Positions 1-11,070 of a stretch of DNA of 64,000 nt are shown here, in pieces. Every line of letters starts with the position of its first letter. Position 1 is the stretch's first letter. The DNA lies in NCBI GenBank assembly GCA_001414485.1, contig LLEY01000010.1, forward strand, positions 310,001-374,000, given 5' to 3'. The notes under the pieces are model-generated. The model did not search any database, had not been told where the DNA came from, and saw nothing but the letters and a program-made list of their open reading frames with translations. The position numbers and the translations under genes were made by a program. The DNA is from Calycina herbarum (lineage: Eukaryota > Ascomycota > Leotiomycetes > Helotiales > Pezizellaceae).

Positions 1-537
1 TTTGTTAAAATAACAGTAGGTTTTCCACTGAACTGGCGAAATGGGGGTTTGAGGCTTAGCGAGTGAATGGAAAAGTACTCACCAGGCGACCTTTATAAAT
101 TTAACCAAAGTTACCCGAAGTTCATCCGACCCTCTACATTCATTCTGGTTATGTTTTTATAATGGCAAAGCTGCAATGAATTGAGAACTTGGATTTGATG
201 AAATGTGAAATCCTATTCTTTTTCTCTACGTGCAAAAACAATTGTTTGCAAATAGTTTCTCACAGTAGCAGTGAAGAGTCAATGGAGGAATATAACACGA
301 GTAAATCCAGCCTCAAAGAGCAGGCGCGTAATTTCGCGTAGCCCCACAAAAGATATAAAGGACATAGCAAAAAAAAAAGCCTGGACAACCTCCACCACCA
401 CCTTAGGTACGCAGCCTATCGAAAAACAACGCAACCCATACCTTCTCAATACCCCAATCAACAAACAAGCTTGCGACTGGACGTGCAACGAACAACCCAA
501 ACACACAAATCAACAAACAGCATTCAATTCACGCGCC
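1..537. other. Intergenic / 5' flank
   Basis: No gene is supported. The frame of the following gene stays open back to about 271, but no in-frame ATG exists before 538, so 271-537 is more likely 5' leader than coding. The A-rich run near 369-378 is unremarkable. Confidence 0.6.
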
Positions 538-1527
538 ATGCGAAAGACAATTATTTGGACCGAAGATGAGGCAGTACTCCTGGTGCGCGAAACACGAAAG
601 TTATGTCCAGGTTATGCGTGGAGTAAGGTTGCCGATTCGATGAACCAAGAAATGAAGAGACGCCATGCAACGACTGGAGTTGCGCCACCAAGAGTCTACA
701 GGGTTCCTGGAATCCAAAGCCAATTTGCAAGATTGAAAAGCAAACGACCAGAGCTTTTTGAGGTGGAGGATGATGCCGAGGAAGAAGATGACGATGCAGA
801 GGGGGATACAGTTGTGGGGGATAGCCAACAGGCTGGAGACGAGAGCCCTAGAGCAGGATCTCCCGTTGAGACGTTCACACAAGAAGAGCCCATGGATGTT
901 GATATCGATGAAAGAAACGCGACTTTGGAAACCGACGTCAATAGTCAGGAGAACGGAGCCCAGGAGTCTGATGATACACTTGCCAAAGAACATGCCAATA
1001 ATGTTTACGAGGGCTCACAGGACTATTTGGAAATGACCGAAAATGAACACCTTGAAGCCGAGGAAGGTCGATTAATTTGGAAATACCCTGAACCTGAACA
1101 GACCGGTCAAGAATTTGAGGAAGAAAAGGAGATGGAAGAGTTCGAAGATCAATCCAACCCTCAACGCGTCGAAAACGTGTCTTCCAATACCGATCTTGAG
1201 GTTATCGATGTCGAATCTCCCGTTTCTGTCCACCCAGCTGAGACAACAGCAGTCCCTGCCGCCAGCACGTCATTCCCCCAACACTTGATTGAAGCACCAT
1301 TCCCTGCTGAGCTCAAGACCGATGTCGATTTCGCCTGTCTAGATTACGCGGATGCAGTTGAGGAGTATAATGCCTATGGTGCTGCTTCGGCGACGTCCGG
1401 ATGGAGTCAACAAAAGTTCGAGTCGTTGAGAGAGGCTGCTGCTTTGGCATTTGAGAGAAAGCTGGAGGTGGAAAGAGAGGAGGAACAATACAATGGGGAC
1501 AATTTTGAGGGCTGGGATTTCAAATAA
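538..1527 (+). CDS. Myb/SANT-like domain protein, paralogue 1
   Basis: Single-exon gene of 329 aa, starting at the first in-frame ATG (538). Residues ~6-70 look like a Myb/SANT-like DNA-binding fold. There is a WTEDEAVLLVRE helix 1, a W-x-x-V-A-x-x-M-N helix 2 followed by the E-M-x-R-R-x-A-T stretch, and a Q-x-x-x-L-x-x-x-x-P-x-L-F-E third helix. The middle is very acidic (runs of D/E) and low in complexity. The C-terminus carries a short motif, GWSQQKFESLREAA, that recurs in the neighbouring gene on the minus strand (3069-4073), so the two are divergent paralogues. A nuclear, DNA-binding role is inferred from the SANT fold only; targets are unknown. The coding frame is intact with a clean TAA at the end. 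Confidence that it is a gene is high, that it is a regulator moderate. Confidence 0.75.
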   Translation: MRKTIIWTEDEAVLLVRETRKLCPGYAWSKVADSMNQEMKRRHATTGVAPPRVYRVPGIQSQFARLKSKRPELFEVEDDAEEEDDDAEGDTVVGDSQQAGDESPRAGSPVETFTQEEPMDVDIDERNATLETDVNSQENGAQESDDTLAKEHANNVYEGSQDYLEMTENEHLEAEEGRLIWKYPEPEQTGQEFEEEKEMEEFEDQSNPQRVENVSSNTDLEVIDVESPVSVHPAETTAVPAASTSFPQHLIEAPFPAELKTDVDFACLDYADAVEEYNAYGAASATSGWSQQKFESLREAAALAFERKLEVEREEEQYNGDNFEGWDFK

Positions 1528-3068
1528 GGGCAAGAATCAGATGCTGGGGGAGACATTGGTTTCTGTGCCTGGTTGACTTGGCATATAGAAATATTCAGGT
1601 GTCTTGAGAGCGAGGATACTCAAGAGCTTTTATTGTTTAGGACGCTTTTTTGTCTCAAGTGTCACATTATGCAGTCATGAATATACAGGAATCACCTTCT
1701 TTAAGACGAATATTCTTTAAGATAATGCTCACACTCTATTTAACACGTTCAAGTGACCAACCACACTCTCCTAACAAGAAATGTATAATTCTGATATATC
1801 TGGTTTCTCTGTATATCATCAATATTCCTTACCTGGACTATTCTATGTTACATTACTAATTTAACTTGATTGTCCTAGACCTTGTAGGATAATATTTTCA
1901 ATAAAGATTATTCCAATATACGAGGAACGATGTCGACGTTGTCTGTTCTACATCTGGAGAAATATATTATACTAAATGTTTTGAATAATGAAATTTCTTT
2001 TCTTCCTACCAGATTCTTCAAAGCCCTTGCATACCATAACCACGGTAAGTCCCGAAGGAAGATTTTGGAGACGTCGAGACAGAGCTCAGTTATGCACATT
2101 TGGTCTTGATAGTATTTATTCAGTACATACTTGGGTAACATTTTACCCTTACCACCAAAAGACAATAAGGGGATGGGGAAATGAATTACGTCGAGATATG
2201 CTAACTGACCCCGTTCATTTGTAGCACCTTCTAATTCTCCCCGCTAGCGCCTTATCGAGTTAGTCGCTTGTTACTTGACATGTACCATGGTCCCGGCGTA
2301 TACGAGATATACCCGTATTGGACTGGGAATACGGCTATTCTTTTGATTCTTTAGCGTATGAATAGTCGAGTTTTCAAAGCCATGGTGTGTGAGTATACAT
2401 AACTTGTGAAAAATAAAGCCATTCCCACTTACTTTTGCCTTTATCCTAGGCCTTTTCTTCTAATATCTATAATAATTTTTATTACTCTTTATTCTCATTC
2501 TAACTAGGCAGTGAGTATGAGGAGCCGCGGTGGGGAAAGTACGTCGGAATAGATTCATTTTTAGTTTTCTCCTCAACCTCCCTTTTATTTAGTCGACCCA
2601 CATAAAACAACCCTCATTTCTCACTCATCTTTATAACTTATCAACCTCAAAAAACATTAATTATTACTGCTAAGGATCTACCTTGTGTTGTAATCTCATG
2701 CTATCGTTGCTATTAAAAAATTCATTACTTTGTGCAGGTACAGTGAGAAGAGCCTCAAAGTGGCTGGGAATCAAAAAAAGTTCTCGTATAGAATCGAGTA
2801 AACATTTTTAGAAGTCTCATGGTGAAGTTCCGTGTGGCTTGTAAATGGAAGTGACCCCTGTCATGAGTATTTCGAGAATCATTGACACACGAGTATTAAG
2901 AGGCTATTATTATCTTAGTGGGTGCTGGTATCATTGTGATCAGAGATCCATCTGAATTAAACTGAATCTCGTCTGCAACACGATCAAATCCGAACCCCTC
3001 GTAAATCCTGCTACCACCCAATAAAACCCCTTAATACAGTTGTAGCACATCGACCAGTCTGTCCAACG
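1528..3068. other. Intergenic, AT-rich, no gene
   Basis: About 1.5 kb of AT-rich DNA with only short spurious reading frames on both strands. No domain, splice-consistent exon chain or repeat end could be recognised here. Confidence 0.6.
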
Positions 3069-4073
3069 CTACCTTACTATTCTCTCTCTCAAATAATCGA
3101 AGTGCTCTATGGTCCATCCTGGTTGTGTAGGATCTGTCATTGCTCCGTAGGCGGCGAGAGCTTGATGAGCTTGCTCTGCAGCGATCCATGCGGGGCTTTG
3201 CAGTAGGTTGGGATAGGTGGAGGGTATGTCAAAGTTAAGACCCGCAGCCAAAAATTGTAGGAGTGGGGAGGACCGGGGATTAGAGTTTGCCACATTACTT
3301 TCTACTGGCACATGAGGAAGAGATGCGACGAGTTTATGCCCTGCTTGTAAAGCTACCCCTCTCAAATGTTCGAGGTGATCCTCACTCCATCCTGGCTGAA
3401 CTGTATTTGTAGCTGACCCCTAGAGGATGGACGAGTAAATATTTGCCTATCAAGAAATTTTCTGGGATTTGGCACAAGAGAATACTGGGGGTCAGGGATT
3501 ATTTAGGGTTGATTCAAGGGTGATCAAAGAGAAATGAGGATGAGAGAGAATGGTGTTCGCATGACCTACGTTGGCAAAAAAGTCGTTAACGGCTTTATCA
3601 AACAGCTCGTCAGCAGATTCGGCTTGTTGACCAGGATAATAAGGCGATATTCGGGCTTTATTCTTTTCTTCGTTCTCTCCTCCGCGTGTTGTGCTTCGTG
3701 CAGGTGACAAGATTGGCTTTTGAGGGGGTTTCGGGGGGCCTTCGGGTGCGGGTTCATTGTTTTCCGACGCAACAGTTCCAGAACCAGTGTTCATGAACTT
3801 TTGATGGCTATCTTCTGCCAAACGAGATTCATGCTGTTCTTCCACCCCGCCGTCCTCGAGGAGATCAGGTTGTTCGATTATCAATTTCCGCCAGCGGGCT
3901 TTCATGTTATCCGATGTATAATCTCGTCGTTTCGTCGCTCCGCGTCTTCTCATTTCGTTGCTCATGAATTTTGCTGCATCTTTCCATGAACGACTCTTGC
4001 GTAGCTTGATCTGACGATATGTTTGTACAAGGACAGCAAGCTCCTCATCGTCCCAGGGCAAGAATGAATTCAT
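3069..4073 (-). CDS. Myb/SANT-like domain protein, paralogue 2
   Basis: Two exons, complement(3069..3419, 3570..4073), 284 aa. The 150 nt intron has donor GTAGGT at 3569 and acceptor CTCTAG ending at 3420, phase 0. The start is the first in-frame ATG (4073); the frame is open back to 4268 without an ATG, so a 5' exon is possible. Residues ~5-75 form a SANT-like domain (PWDDEELAVLVQTYRQ, then SWKDAAKFMSNEMRRRGAT, then ARWRKLIIEQPDLLED) that aligns with the gene at 538-1527. The C-terminal exon has two copies of a short motif, QPGWSEDHLEHLR and QPGWTIEHFDYLR; paralogue 1 has one. The linker is polar and low-complexity. Probable nuclear DNA-binding protein of unknown target. Confidence 0.75.
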
Positions 4074-5016
4074 TGCTTCTTGGGGGTTTCGGTTGCTTTG
4101 GTTGGTAGAGTTTTGATATTGCCGGGAACGAAGGCGCTCGAAGAAGTTCTCACGTTTTTGGTTCTCTTGGTCTTGGTATTGGTATAGTTGTTGCGTCGCG
4201 GTCGTAGCAAGATGGATTGGCGATGTAACGGACGAGTCGAGTTTGAATGCAGACTGTCTTACAATCACCCTCTTTAGTTTTGCCGAAGAGAATCCAGTAT
4301 ATCAAAAGTCTTCTGATAAGCAGGGGTCCAAGGTCGAAAGGAGATTCACTCTCAGTCGGTCAGCATACCATATTTGTTACATTTCGTTGTGTTCCCCAAC
4401 ACCGGGTCGGTATAAGCAACAATTGCAACGATAGAGTATCGGATACTTGTCTGATTTGTCAATTTATTAAAAGTTAGTATTTTTGAAGGTGCAAAATACC
4501 TTCGTCAATTATACGCAGCTTGCAAATTCAGCATCTAACTTAAGCCTAAAGCAAATTGAATAACTCTACATTTGATCAATAAAACATGCCACCTTTCACA
4601 TCACGTTGATCGATACTTAAAAGAAGAATTTTATTCGTGCTGTATTTTTTGTTCCTACTTGACAGACAAGGTATCCGCGGTAAGTGCGATGCCTGAAAGT
4701 ACATTTCCCTCGAGTCCATTTTCGCACGAAAATTAGGAAGAAAACACATCCATCAGTCTATATCCATTCCAACCGCAAAAGGAAAAACAAGAAAAACATG
4801 AATTTTTTGCGCACAATTAGAAGAATCCTGGGCAAGGTACCAAGTCTGAAGCTTTTCGACTTCAACATGGTACCAATTGCGAAGACAGTACAAGAAAATC
4901 CGCCGAAAAAAAGAAACTCGTTCCCTGAGTTGTTGTTTTGGAGGTTACAAGAAGCTGGCTTTGCTAGTAAAATCCACATATCAATGCACAGTCTCAGGAG
5001 GGATATTTCAGGTTGA
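4074..5016. other. Intergenic between SANT-like genes
   Basis: 4074-4268 is open in frame with the preceding gene and may be 5' leader or part of an unseen upstream exon arrangement. 4269-5016 is AT-rich; the reading frame at 4684-5016 (+) is lysine/arginine-rich, lacks any recognisable domain and is probably not a gene. Confidence 0.5.
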
Positions 5017-6837
5017 TTAGTAGTCATCCTCATTATCCTCTACGCTGTGGTAGCTCGGAGCAGGGAAAGGATCCGATGGTGGCAAAACCCCCCTATTCTG
5101 TCTATATAGGCGATTGCCTTGTTGAGCTCTTCCCGAATCCATACCAGAGATCCAATATGGCCCCTGGTCATCATAGTTGGAGGCCGGGTTATCGGAAGTT
5201 CTCCTGAGACCAGTTTGTTCAGGAAGAATGTTGGCCGAGCGAGGTGCCTGAGATGTTGAGTTACCCGTGTAGCTGTCCGTAATCATGGCATTGTTCAGCG
5301 CTGGCTGCTGACTTTGATAGGTACCATACTGTTCATGATGCCCATTATTCGCATTGAAAGTGTTGAGATTGGAGTGAAAGTCCTGATGCATTTCAGGTGC
5401 CCCATCCGCATTAAAGAATGGCTGCTCAACTTGCGGTGAGTTGGAGCCCAAATGGGCAAAGACACTATTTGAGTTCTGAGTATCAAAACCACCTCCTTGG
5501 AGTTCAAAGCCGTGATTGGTCATTGATTGATATGTCTGGGTGTTCTGATTTTCAATAACAAAGTCTGGGGAAGCGAATTCTGTCTCTTGATTGAGGTCAT
5601 TGCCAATTTGGTATTGAGCAGCACCGAAACTCATGTCAGACTTGTGTGACAGGAAACTTTGGAGCTGTGCTCCCACAAAAGCATCAAACTCCTCGTTGGA
5701 ATTGTCATAAGTAACTGCCGCGGGTGGGTTGAGATTGAATTGTTGCGGATGGTAACGGTGGTGAGAGTACTCCGGAGCTGTAGGAGAGACAAATTGTTCG
5801 AAGCCGTGATCAGGAAGGCCCGATCCAAAACTCATGTTTGGGGTGCGTTGTGCTGGTTCTTGTTGACTGAGAGCCTCGGTTCCGAGCCCACTGTGAGTAA
5901 CTGATGGTGTAGATGTAGCAGCAGGAATCTGGTTGTCTGAACCGTATTCAAACTTTTCCGCCACCTTGAGCTTTTTCTCTCCCTTATTTGTATTACTCTT
6001 TCCCCTAAGTTGCGTACCTTTGTGCTTCACCATCCTCATTGCATAAGAAGCCACACGCGCGGTATCCCCTTTACTTTGACGAAGTCCTGGCACTCTCGAA
6101 TTAATTGCATCCGTCATCTCTTGCCATGTATAACTTGGGTCCTTCTCCTTCTTCTCCACCTCTTCCATGAGTATTTACAACTCGTCCTCCTTCCAAATGT
6201 GTGGTTTCTTGAGAGTGGAACTGCCGTTGCCCAGGTGGGGAAGGCTAGGTTGTTGGGAATTCAGAAACTGTGGAGGGTAATTGTTGTAGGTAGGTTGTTG
6301 TGGAGTGCCCGGAGGATGAGTTATTCCAAGGTGAGTATTGCTTTGAGGATAATCTAGCAACTGCTGGGGCAGCGGTGGTCCGAATGTAAATGGTGTTTGG
6401 CCCTCATCCATCTGGCAAGAGAAAGCAGACTCATGGGCAGCATACATTTGATGGATAGATTCGGTCTCCAAGAATGCCTCTTGATTGTCAGATCCATGGA
6501 TTTGAAAGAGGCCGCCGGCCTGTTGATGAATGTCCACGGATGCGGCAACTCCAGTGACAACTCCTACTCCATTTTGAATCCCCGTCTTTCGCTGTGTACG
6601 TGCCTGGTACTTGTTGAGAGATCTCCACCGATTCTTTACGGTAAACTCAGTATAATCTCGCCCGCTCTCTGGAAACTCGGCTTTAAGGGCAAGCGCAACA
6701 TCGCTAAATGTGTATTTGCCTCTTGGTACACTAGCCTTGACCAAAGTAGCCAGTTCCCTAATTCTTGCGTCAACCGCAGAAGGCCAATCGGATGAAGGCC
6801 TCCCCTTCCTATTCTGGGATGTAGACGATGACTTCAT
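5017..6837 (-). CDS. Two-SANT-domain protein interrupted by one in-frame TAA
   Basis: Two reading frames, 6837..6175 (220 aa) and 6168..5017 (383 aa), lie in the same frame. They are separated only by a TAA (6177-6175) and two codons. The first part opens with a basic SANT-like domain (DWPSAVDARIRELATLVKAS ... FTVKNRWRSLNKYQ, residues ~17-80). The second SANT-like domain is cut by the stop: HIWKEDEL, stop, ILMEEVEKK, then YTWQEMTDAINSR. Helix 1 continues naturally across the stop, so this was one gene of ~606 residues with a Q/N-rich, disordered C-terminal half. CAA to TAA would be a RIP-type change, but a sequencing error or readthrough cannot be excluded. The downstream part has its own ATG (6168) in good context. 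It is the third SANT-like gene in 7 kb; function unknown. Confidence 0.65.
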
Positions 6838-8300
6838 AGCTATGGAAGGATGGAGGGTGCGGGAATGCCGTTCTTTGGGAAGGGGGAGGAGCGGTAGTCG
6901 GGGTTTGTGAAGAAGCTATAGAACGTGAGTTATTTGGCTTTTGAGGGCGATATTTCGTGGAGATTATAATTGGTTTCGTACCCGAATGAAGCTTCTTACT
7001 CGCCGAACTCTATTCGGTCTCTTCGACTATCTTTCGTATGGGATTGGTGGACTAGTAGCTCAAGATGCAACAGAGCGTCTTGCGAATCGGAGAGTGGGTT
7101 CGATTTGCGACACGATGACAGAAAGTAAAGAGCGGGCTGTTTGTTTTGGAAAAGTCAGCACGTGCGATACGAAGTGAGAGGCAATTATGAAGATGCGAGA
7201 GGCTTGCATATGGTCTTGCTTTGCCGTTGGTCGAGGGACTACGTGCTATGCTAGCTGAGTCGAAGAGAACTTCAGCGGGTGGATGAAGTTCCCCTCTGAC
7301 CCAAAGGAACAGCTTGATGGATGCCAGCAAGCCAGGTAGAATGGTTTGCAGATGGGGGGTGGGTTGGGAGATGGGTTGCGGGGTGGGTGCTGCTGAGATG
7401 CGACCGAGGGCACTCACCTAGTGGGAGCTCTGGCCAGAAGCTCTGGCAAGGAACGAATGGTTTCTGGAGGTTTGCAGAAGGGCAACGGTTTCGGTAGACA
7501 AGTATCCTCTTTTGCTAGCTTGCTCCCTGGAGAAATGGAGAAAGCAGGTCTGGTGGGTTGAAGACTTGCAAAAAATGGCGGGGTTGGTGTTTATGATCAC
7601 TGAGAAGACACCGCAGCGCACCCTTGCTATGCCGTTGCTTGGTTAGGGCTCCACCCGGACATTGCCCTCGCATCGAGAGTGGCATGCCTAGGCCAGAGCC
7701 GCAATTTTGATGAACCAAGATTCGAAACGACTTCTGCTCTCAACCACCTGGTCCTCCCTAGTAGCCTATCTTTCAAGTCAATAGATTTTGCCGTTTTGAA
7801 CAACCAGACGTATGCTTTGAAGTGCCATGCGTTCTGATATATTGCGTCATGAGATCCTTGTTTGATGAATCCTACAGTTCCCAAAAGATTCCTCTTCTAA
7901 GAGGCTTTTATGCACCTTTCTATCCTTTGAATTGAGGATCCATCTTCATGGTGGATCATACTGACTTGCGCCTTCTCATCCACGACACTTCACAATAACA
8001 CGTTGAGCAACCGCAGAACACGCGATTTAGCGTCACTTTCCAACGAAAAAGCACCATCAGCAACCATTCTCTTCCACTGTTCAGAAGATATATAATTTCC
8101 TCATTTTTTCCAGGATGGTGCTCACCAGACTAGTTATTTTCACTGATTTCCTGATGGAAAGTAAACGAATCTTTGTTTTACAGGTAGATTAACAAATTCT
8201 TAGTAGTACAGCATGTATTATGTTTGTAGTGGATGGTGTTGAGGGAAATTCAGTGTTGGTAGTATATTTATTTACCGAAGTAAACAAAAAACTAGCCGAC
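6838..8300. other. Intergenic, no gene
   Basis: The flank is of ordinary base composition up to about 8.2 kb, with short overlapping frames on both strands (for example 7052-7417 minus). None has a domain, plausible codon bias or a coherent exon chain. The base composition turns strongly AT-rich from about 8.3 kb. Confidence 0.5.
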
Positions 8301-9505
8301 TGCGACTGCCGATTAACTGCCGACAAAGGGGGCTTTACCGACCTTTGCCAAGACTCTCAACATAGGTGGTCAACATCATTATCCTATCGTTAATTTTAAC
8401 CTTTTCATATTGTCGTGATTTATTACTTAGGCATCTTATCTTCTTTTAACAAACACATAATTCTATATTCTTTATTACTATAATTATTTATAAGTCAAAG
8501 ACAGAGTTTATACTTTTCAACTTTTATAGGAAGTGAAAGATATAATTATGAAAAGCGCTTATAGAGTAAAATGAAGCAAAATGAATATTCATATCTAAGA
8601 TAAAGAAGAGAAAGCTTAGATAAAAGTGTTATTCACATAATAGACTAGTGTTAGACCAAGGACCTCTCTCTCTTATTTCTATATCTAACTCCTTAACTCT
8701 TTATTATCATTAAACCAATTATCTACAAGAATAGATTTAAAGTATTAAACTTTCGGTAATACTTAGAATAATAGTAAACTGCTATTTTCAGCCTTCTAAG
8801 TTATCTCGTTAAAACAACTTAAGTATCCGAGAGTTTTCAAGCAAAGACTTGATATAAAGACTCTTAAGCCATAATTCAAACTCACAGAAGCCTCTTTCTT
8901 CCTATTCTTTCCAGATTACCTTGTTGAATAATATTAATTATTCTAGCCTTTTTACACAATCTAATAAATGAGAAGAGTGTTCAGACGAAACCTTCATACT
9001 AATTTTTTTACAATTTAAGTGACTTGACGTCACTTCATTGAATCTTCTTTATTATTTTAGCAGCGTTTGGTTAATATAGTTAAAGTCCAGAAAATTAGAT
9101 ACTGTTTTTATTTCTCTTTCCTTGTCATTTCACGTCACTTCATTAGATTCTCTCTAATATTTCAGTCCGTTTAGTTAACATAGTTCAATTCTAGACGATC
9201 AGGTACAGCTTCTATTTCGGCTCTTCTATTATTTCAAGTTACTTTATTACATTCTTTTCTTTATTCCAGAGTGTCTAAGTAATATGTTTAAGTTCTAGAT
9301 AATCAGCTGCACCTTTCATTTCTCTTTCCTCATTATTTCAAGTCACTTCCCTAGATTCTCTTAATTCTTCTAGAGTTTTCAATTAATAGATTTCAATTGT
9401 AGATGATTAGTTCCAGATTCTCTTTATTCCCCTTATTCTATCAAGTAACTTTGTTGAATTTCTGTTAATATTTTAAGGTAATCATTTTCATTTCATTTTT
9501 ATTTA

Positions 9506-11004
9506 ACGTGGTTTATCAGGACCCCGGTCATATCAGGACCCGATCAATTTTCCCGAAATCCTACCCTCCAACTTTAACACGCGTTTTTTTAACCTTCTAC
9601 CATGTCTATTGTTACTAAAGAATCAAAAGTCATTCTAGCTATTAAGGCAATTCGAACATCTAAAAAGCTAAGTCGACAGAAAGCTACAAAGATCTACGGA
9701 ATACCTTATTCTATACTTAACGACAGAATGAACAGCCACCTTCCTCTAGCCGACCATTGACTAGTAAACCTTAAATTGTCTAAGGTAGAAGAAGAAGTAA
9801 TTGTTCAGAATATACTTGATATGGATTCTGGAGGGTTTGCACCCTAGCTAGCTAGTGTAGAAGATATAGCCAATTTCATCCTCGAGTCGCGGAGAGGAAA
9901 ACGCGTCGACAAGCTCTAGGCTTATCGGTTTATATAACGATAACTAAACCTTAAGACACGTTTTAATCGCGTTTATGATTTCTAAAGAGCCTTATACGAA
10001 GATCCTGAGCTAATTAGCGCATGGTTTCGACTAATTACGAATATGTAGGCGAAATATAGAGTTTTAGACTACGATTTCTACAACTTCGACGAAACTAGGT
10101 TTATAATAGGCGTGATTTGTCCTATAATAGTTGTTACTCGTGTAGATCGACGTAGTAGAGGTAAGGCAGTTTAGCTAGGGAATCGAGAATAGGCTACTGC
10201 TATTGCCTATATCAATAGTAAAGGCTAGAGTGTTCCTCTATTTTTAGTAGTTTAAGGAAAGAATCATCTCGCAAATTAGTATACTAATAGCGGTCTTCTA
10301 TCTAACTAGGTTATTAAACCGACAATTAACGGATGGACGAATAATAAGACAGGTCTAGAATAGATAAAACATTTTAATTAACATACTACTGCTCGTGCAA
10401 GTTCCAACACCCTCTAGACCCTCTACTGCTAACACCCTCCTATAGGAATCTCAGACCCCTTCTAACCTAACAGAAGCTCTTTTATAGTTAACTCTTATAC
10501 GAAATCGAATTGCTTGCTATTAGGGAAGCTTGCCAACCCCTCTATTTGAGACAGTTGTAGCGCTGGCTAAAGGTATAGAGCGAATGGCTCATGAGATGAC
10601 TCTTCTGTCTGCCGAGGTATGTACACTTTGGGCAGCAAATGAAGCTCTTAGCAAACGCCGGAGGGCTAAAAAGGCTCGTGTCTGTGAAGGGGGTGCACTT
10701 ATTGTAGAGGATGCACAGGATATTATAGCCTAGAAAGACGTAGATGAGCAGGTACGACGCGATATACGTGTAGCGAGAGGTAGTTACAAGGAGGGGCAAC
10801 CGTCTAGACGACACTGTAGAACCTGTAGAAAAGCTGGTCACAACGTACGAACTTGTTAAGAAGCTGTAGATATATCTAGTGTATTAGACTCCGATTATAA
10901 AGAGTTAATTTAATATGTTGTGGTTAAGTTATTTGAGTTCAAAGTTATATGCCAAGGAAAATTGATCGGGGTCCTGATATGACCGGGGTCCTGATAAACC
11001 ACGT
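9506..11004 (+). mobile_element. Pogo/Fot1-type DNA transposon, RIP-degraded
   Basis: The 1,499 bp element has ~45 bp terminal inverted repeats beginning ACGTGGTTTATCAGGACCCC at both ends, with one indel between them. It is flanked by a TA duplication (9504-9505 and 11005-11006), the rule for Tc1/mariner-pogo elements. Each TIR contains a repeated TATCAGGACCC core. The interior holds a transposase relic on the plus strand. The ends are nearly perfect although the interior is riddled with stop codons. The element sits inside the ~104 bp minisatellite array. Confidence 0.9.
9602..10859 (+). pseudogene. Pogo/Fot1-type transposase relic
   Basis: The ATG at 9602 opens a psq/CENP-B-like helix-turn-helix (MSIVTKESKVILAIKAIR, then RQKATKIYGIPYSIL). 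A catalytic-core aspartate is visible in NFDETRF (~10083). It is followed by the GNRE / INSKG region typical of DDE_1 transposases, with TAG in place of expected Q and W. The C-terminus keeps the characteristic ANEALSKRRRAKKARV stretch (10530-10733 frame) and a zinc-knuckle-like C-x-x-C-x4-H-x4-C end (CRTCRKAGHNVRTC) stopping at 10859. Many TAG/TAA codons and at least one frame change (around 10.4-10.5 kb) make it non-functional. The pattern of Q and W codons turned to stops is what RIP produces. Confidence 0.9.
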
Positions 11005-11070
11005 TACCTATAAAAGATCAATTATTTTCTTTCATTTCCATCACTTAATTCAAGTCACTTCCTTGAATAC

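Larger units (their letters stand above)
8990..11070. repeat. ~104 bp minisatellite array, split by a DNA transposon
   Basis: A core of the form GTCACTTCATTGAATC recurs at about 9029, 9134, 9238, 9342 and 9445, a period of 103-105 bp. Surrounding unit sequence is partly conserved (TATTTCTCTTTCC, AGTTAATATAGTT, CTAGATAATCAG). A sixth core lies at about 11054. Subtracting the 1,501 bp of the inserted pogo-type element (9506-11004 plus its TA duplication) puts it at ~9553, in register with the array. Units differ mainly by C/T and G/A changes, as expected from RIP. Confidence 0.75.

Noticed and set aside
4684..5016. 110-codon plus-strand frame rich in K/R
   Set aside because: No domain, AT-rich composition, overlaps a minus-strand frame; lies in the gap between two better-supported genes.
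7052..7884. Three consecutive minus-strand frames
   Set aside because: They overlap in different frames, none has a recognisable domain and no splice arrangement joins them sensibly.
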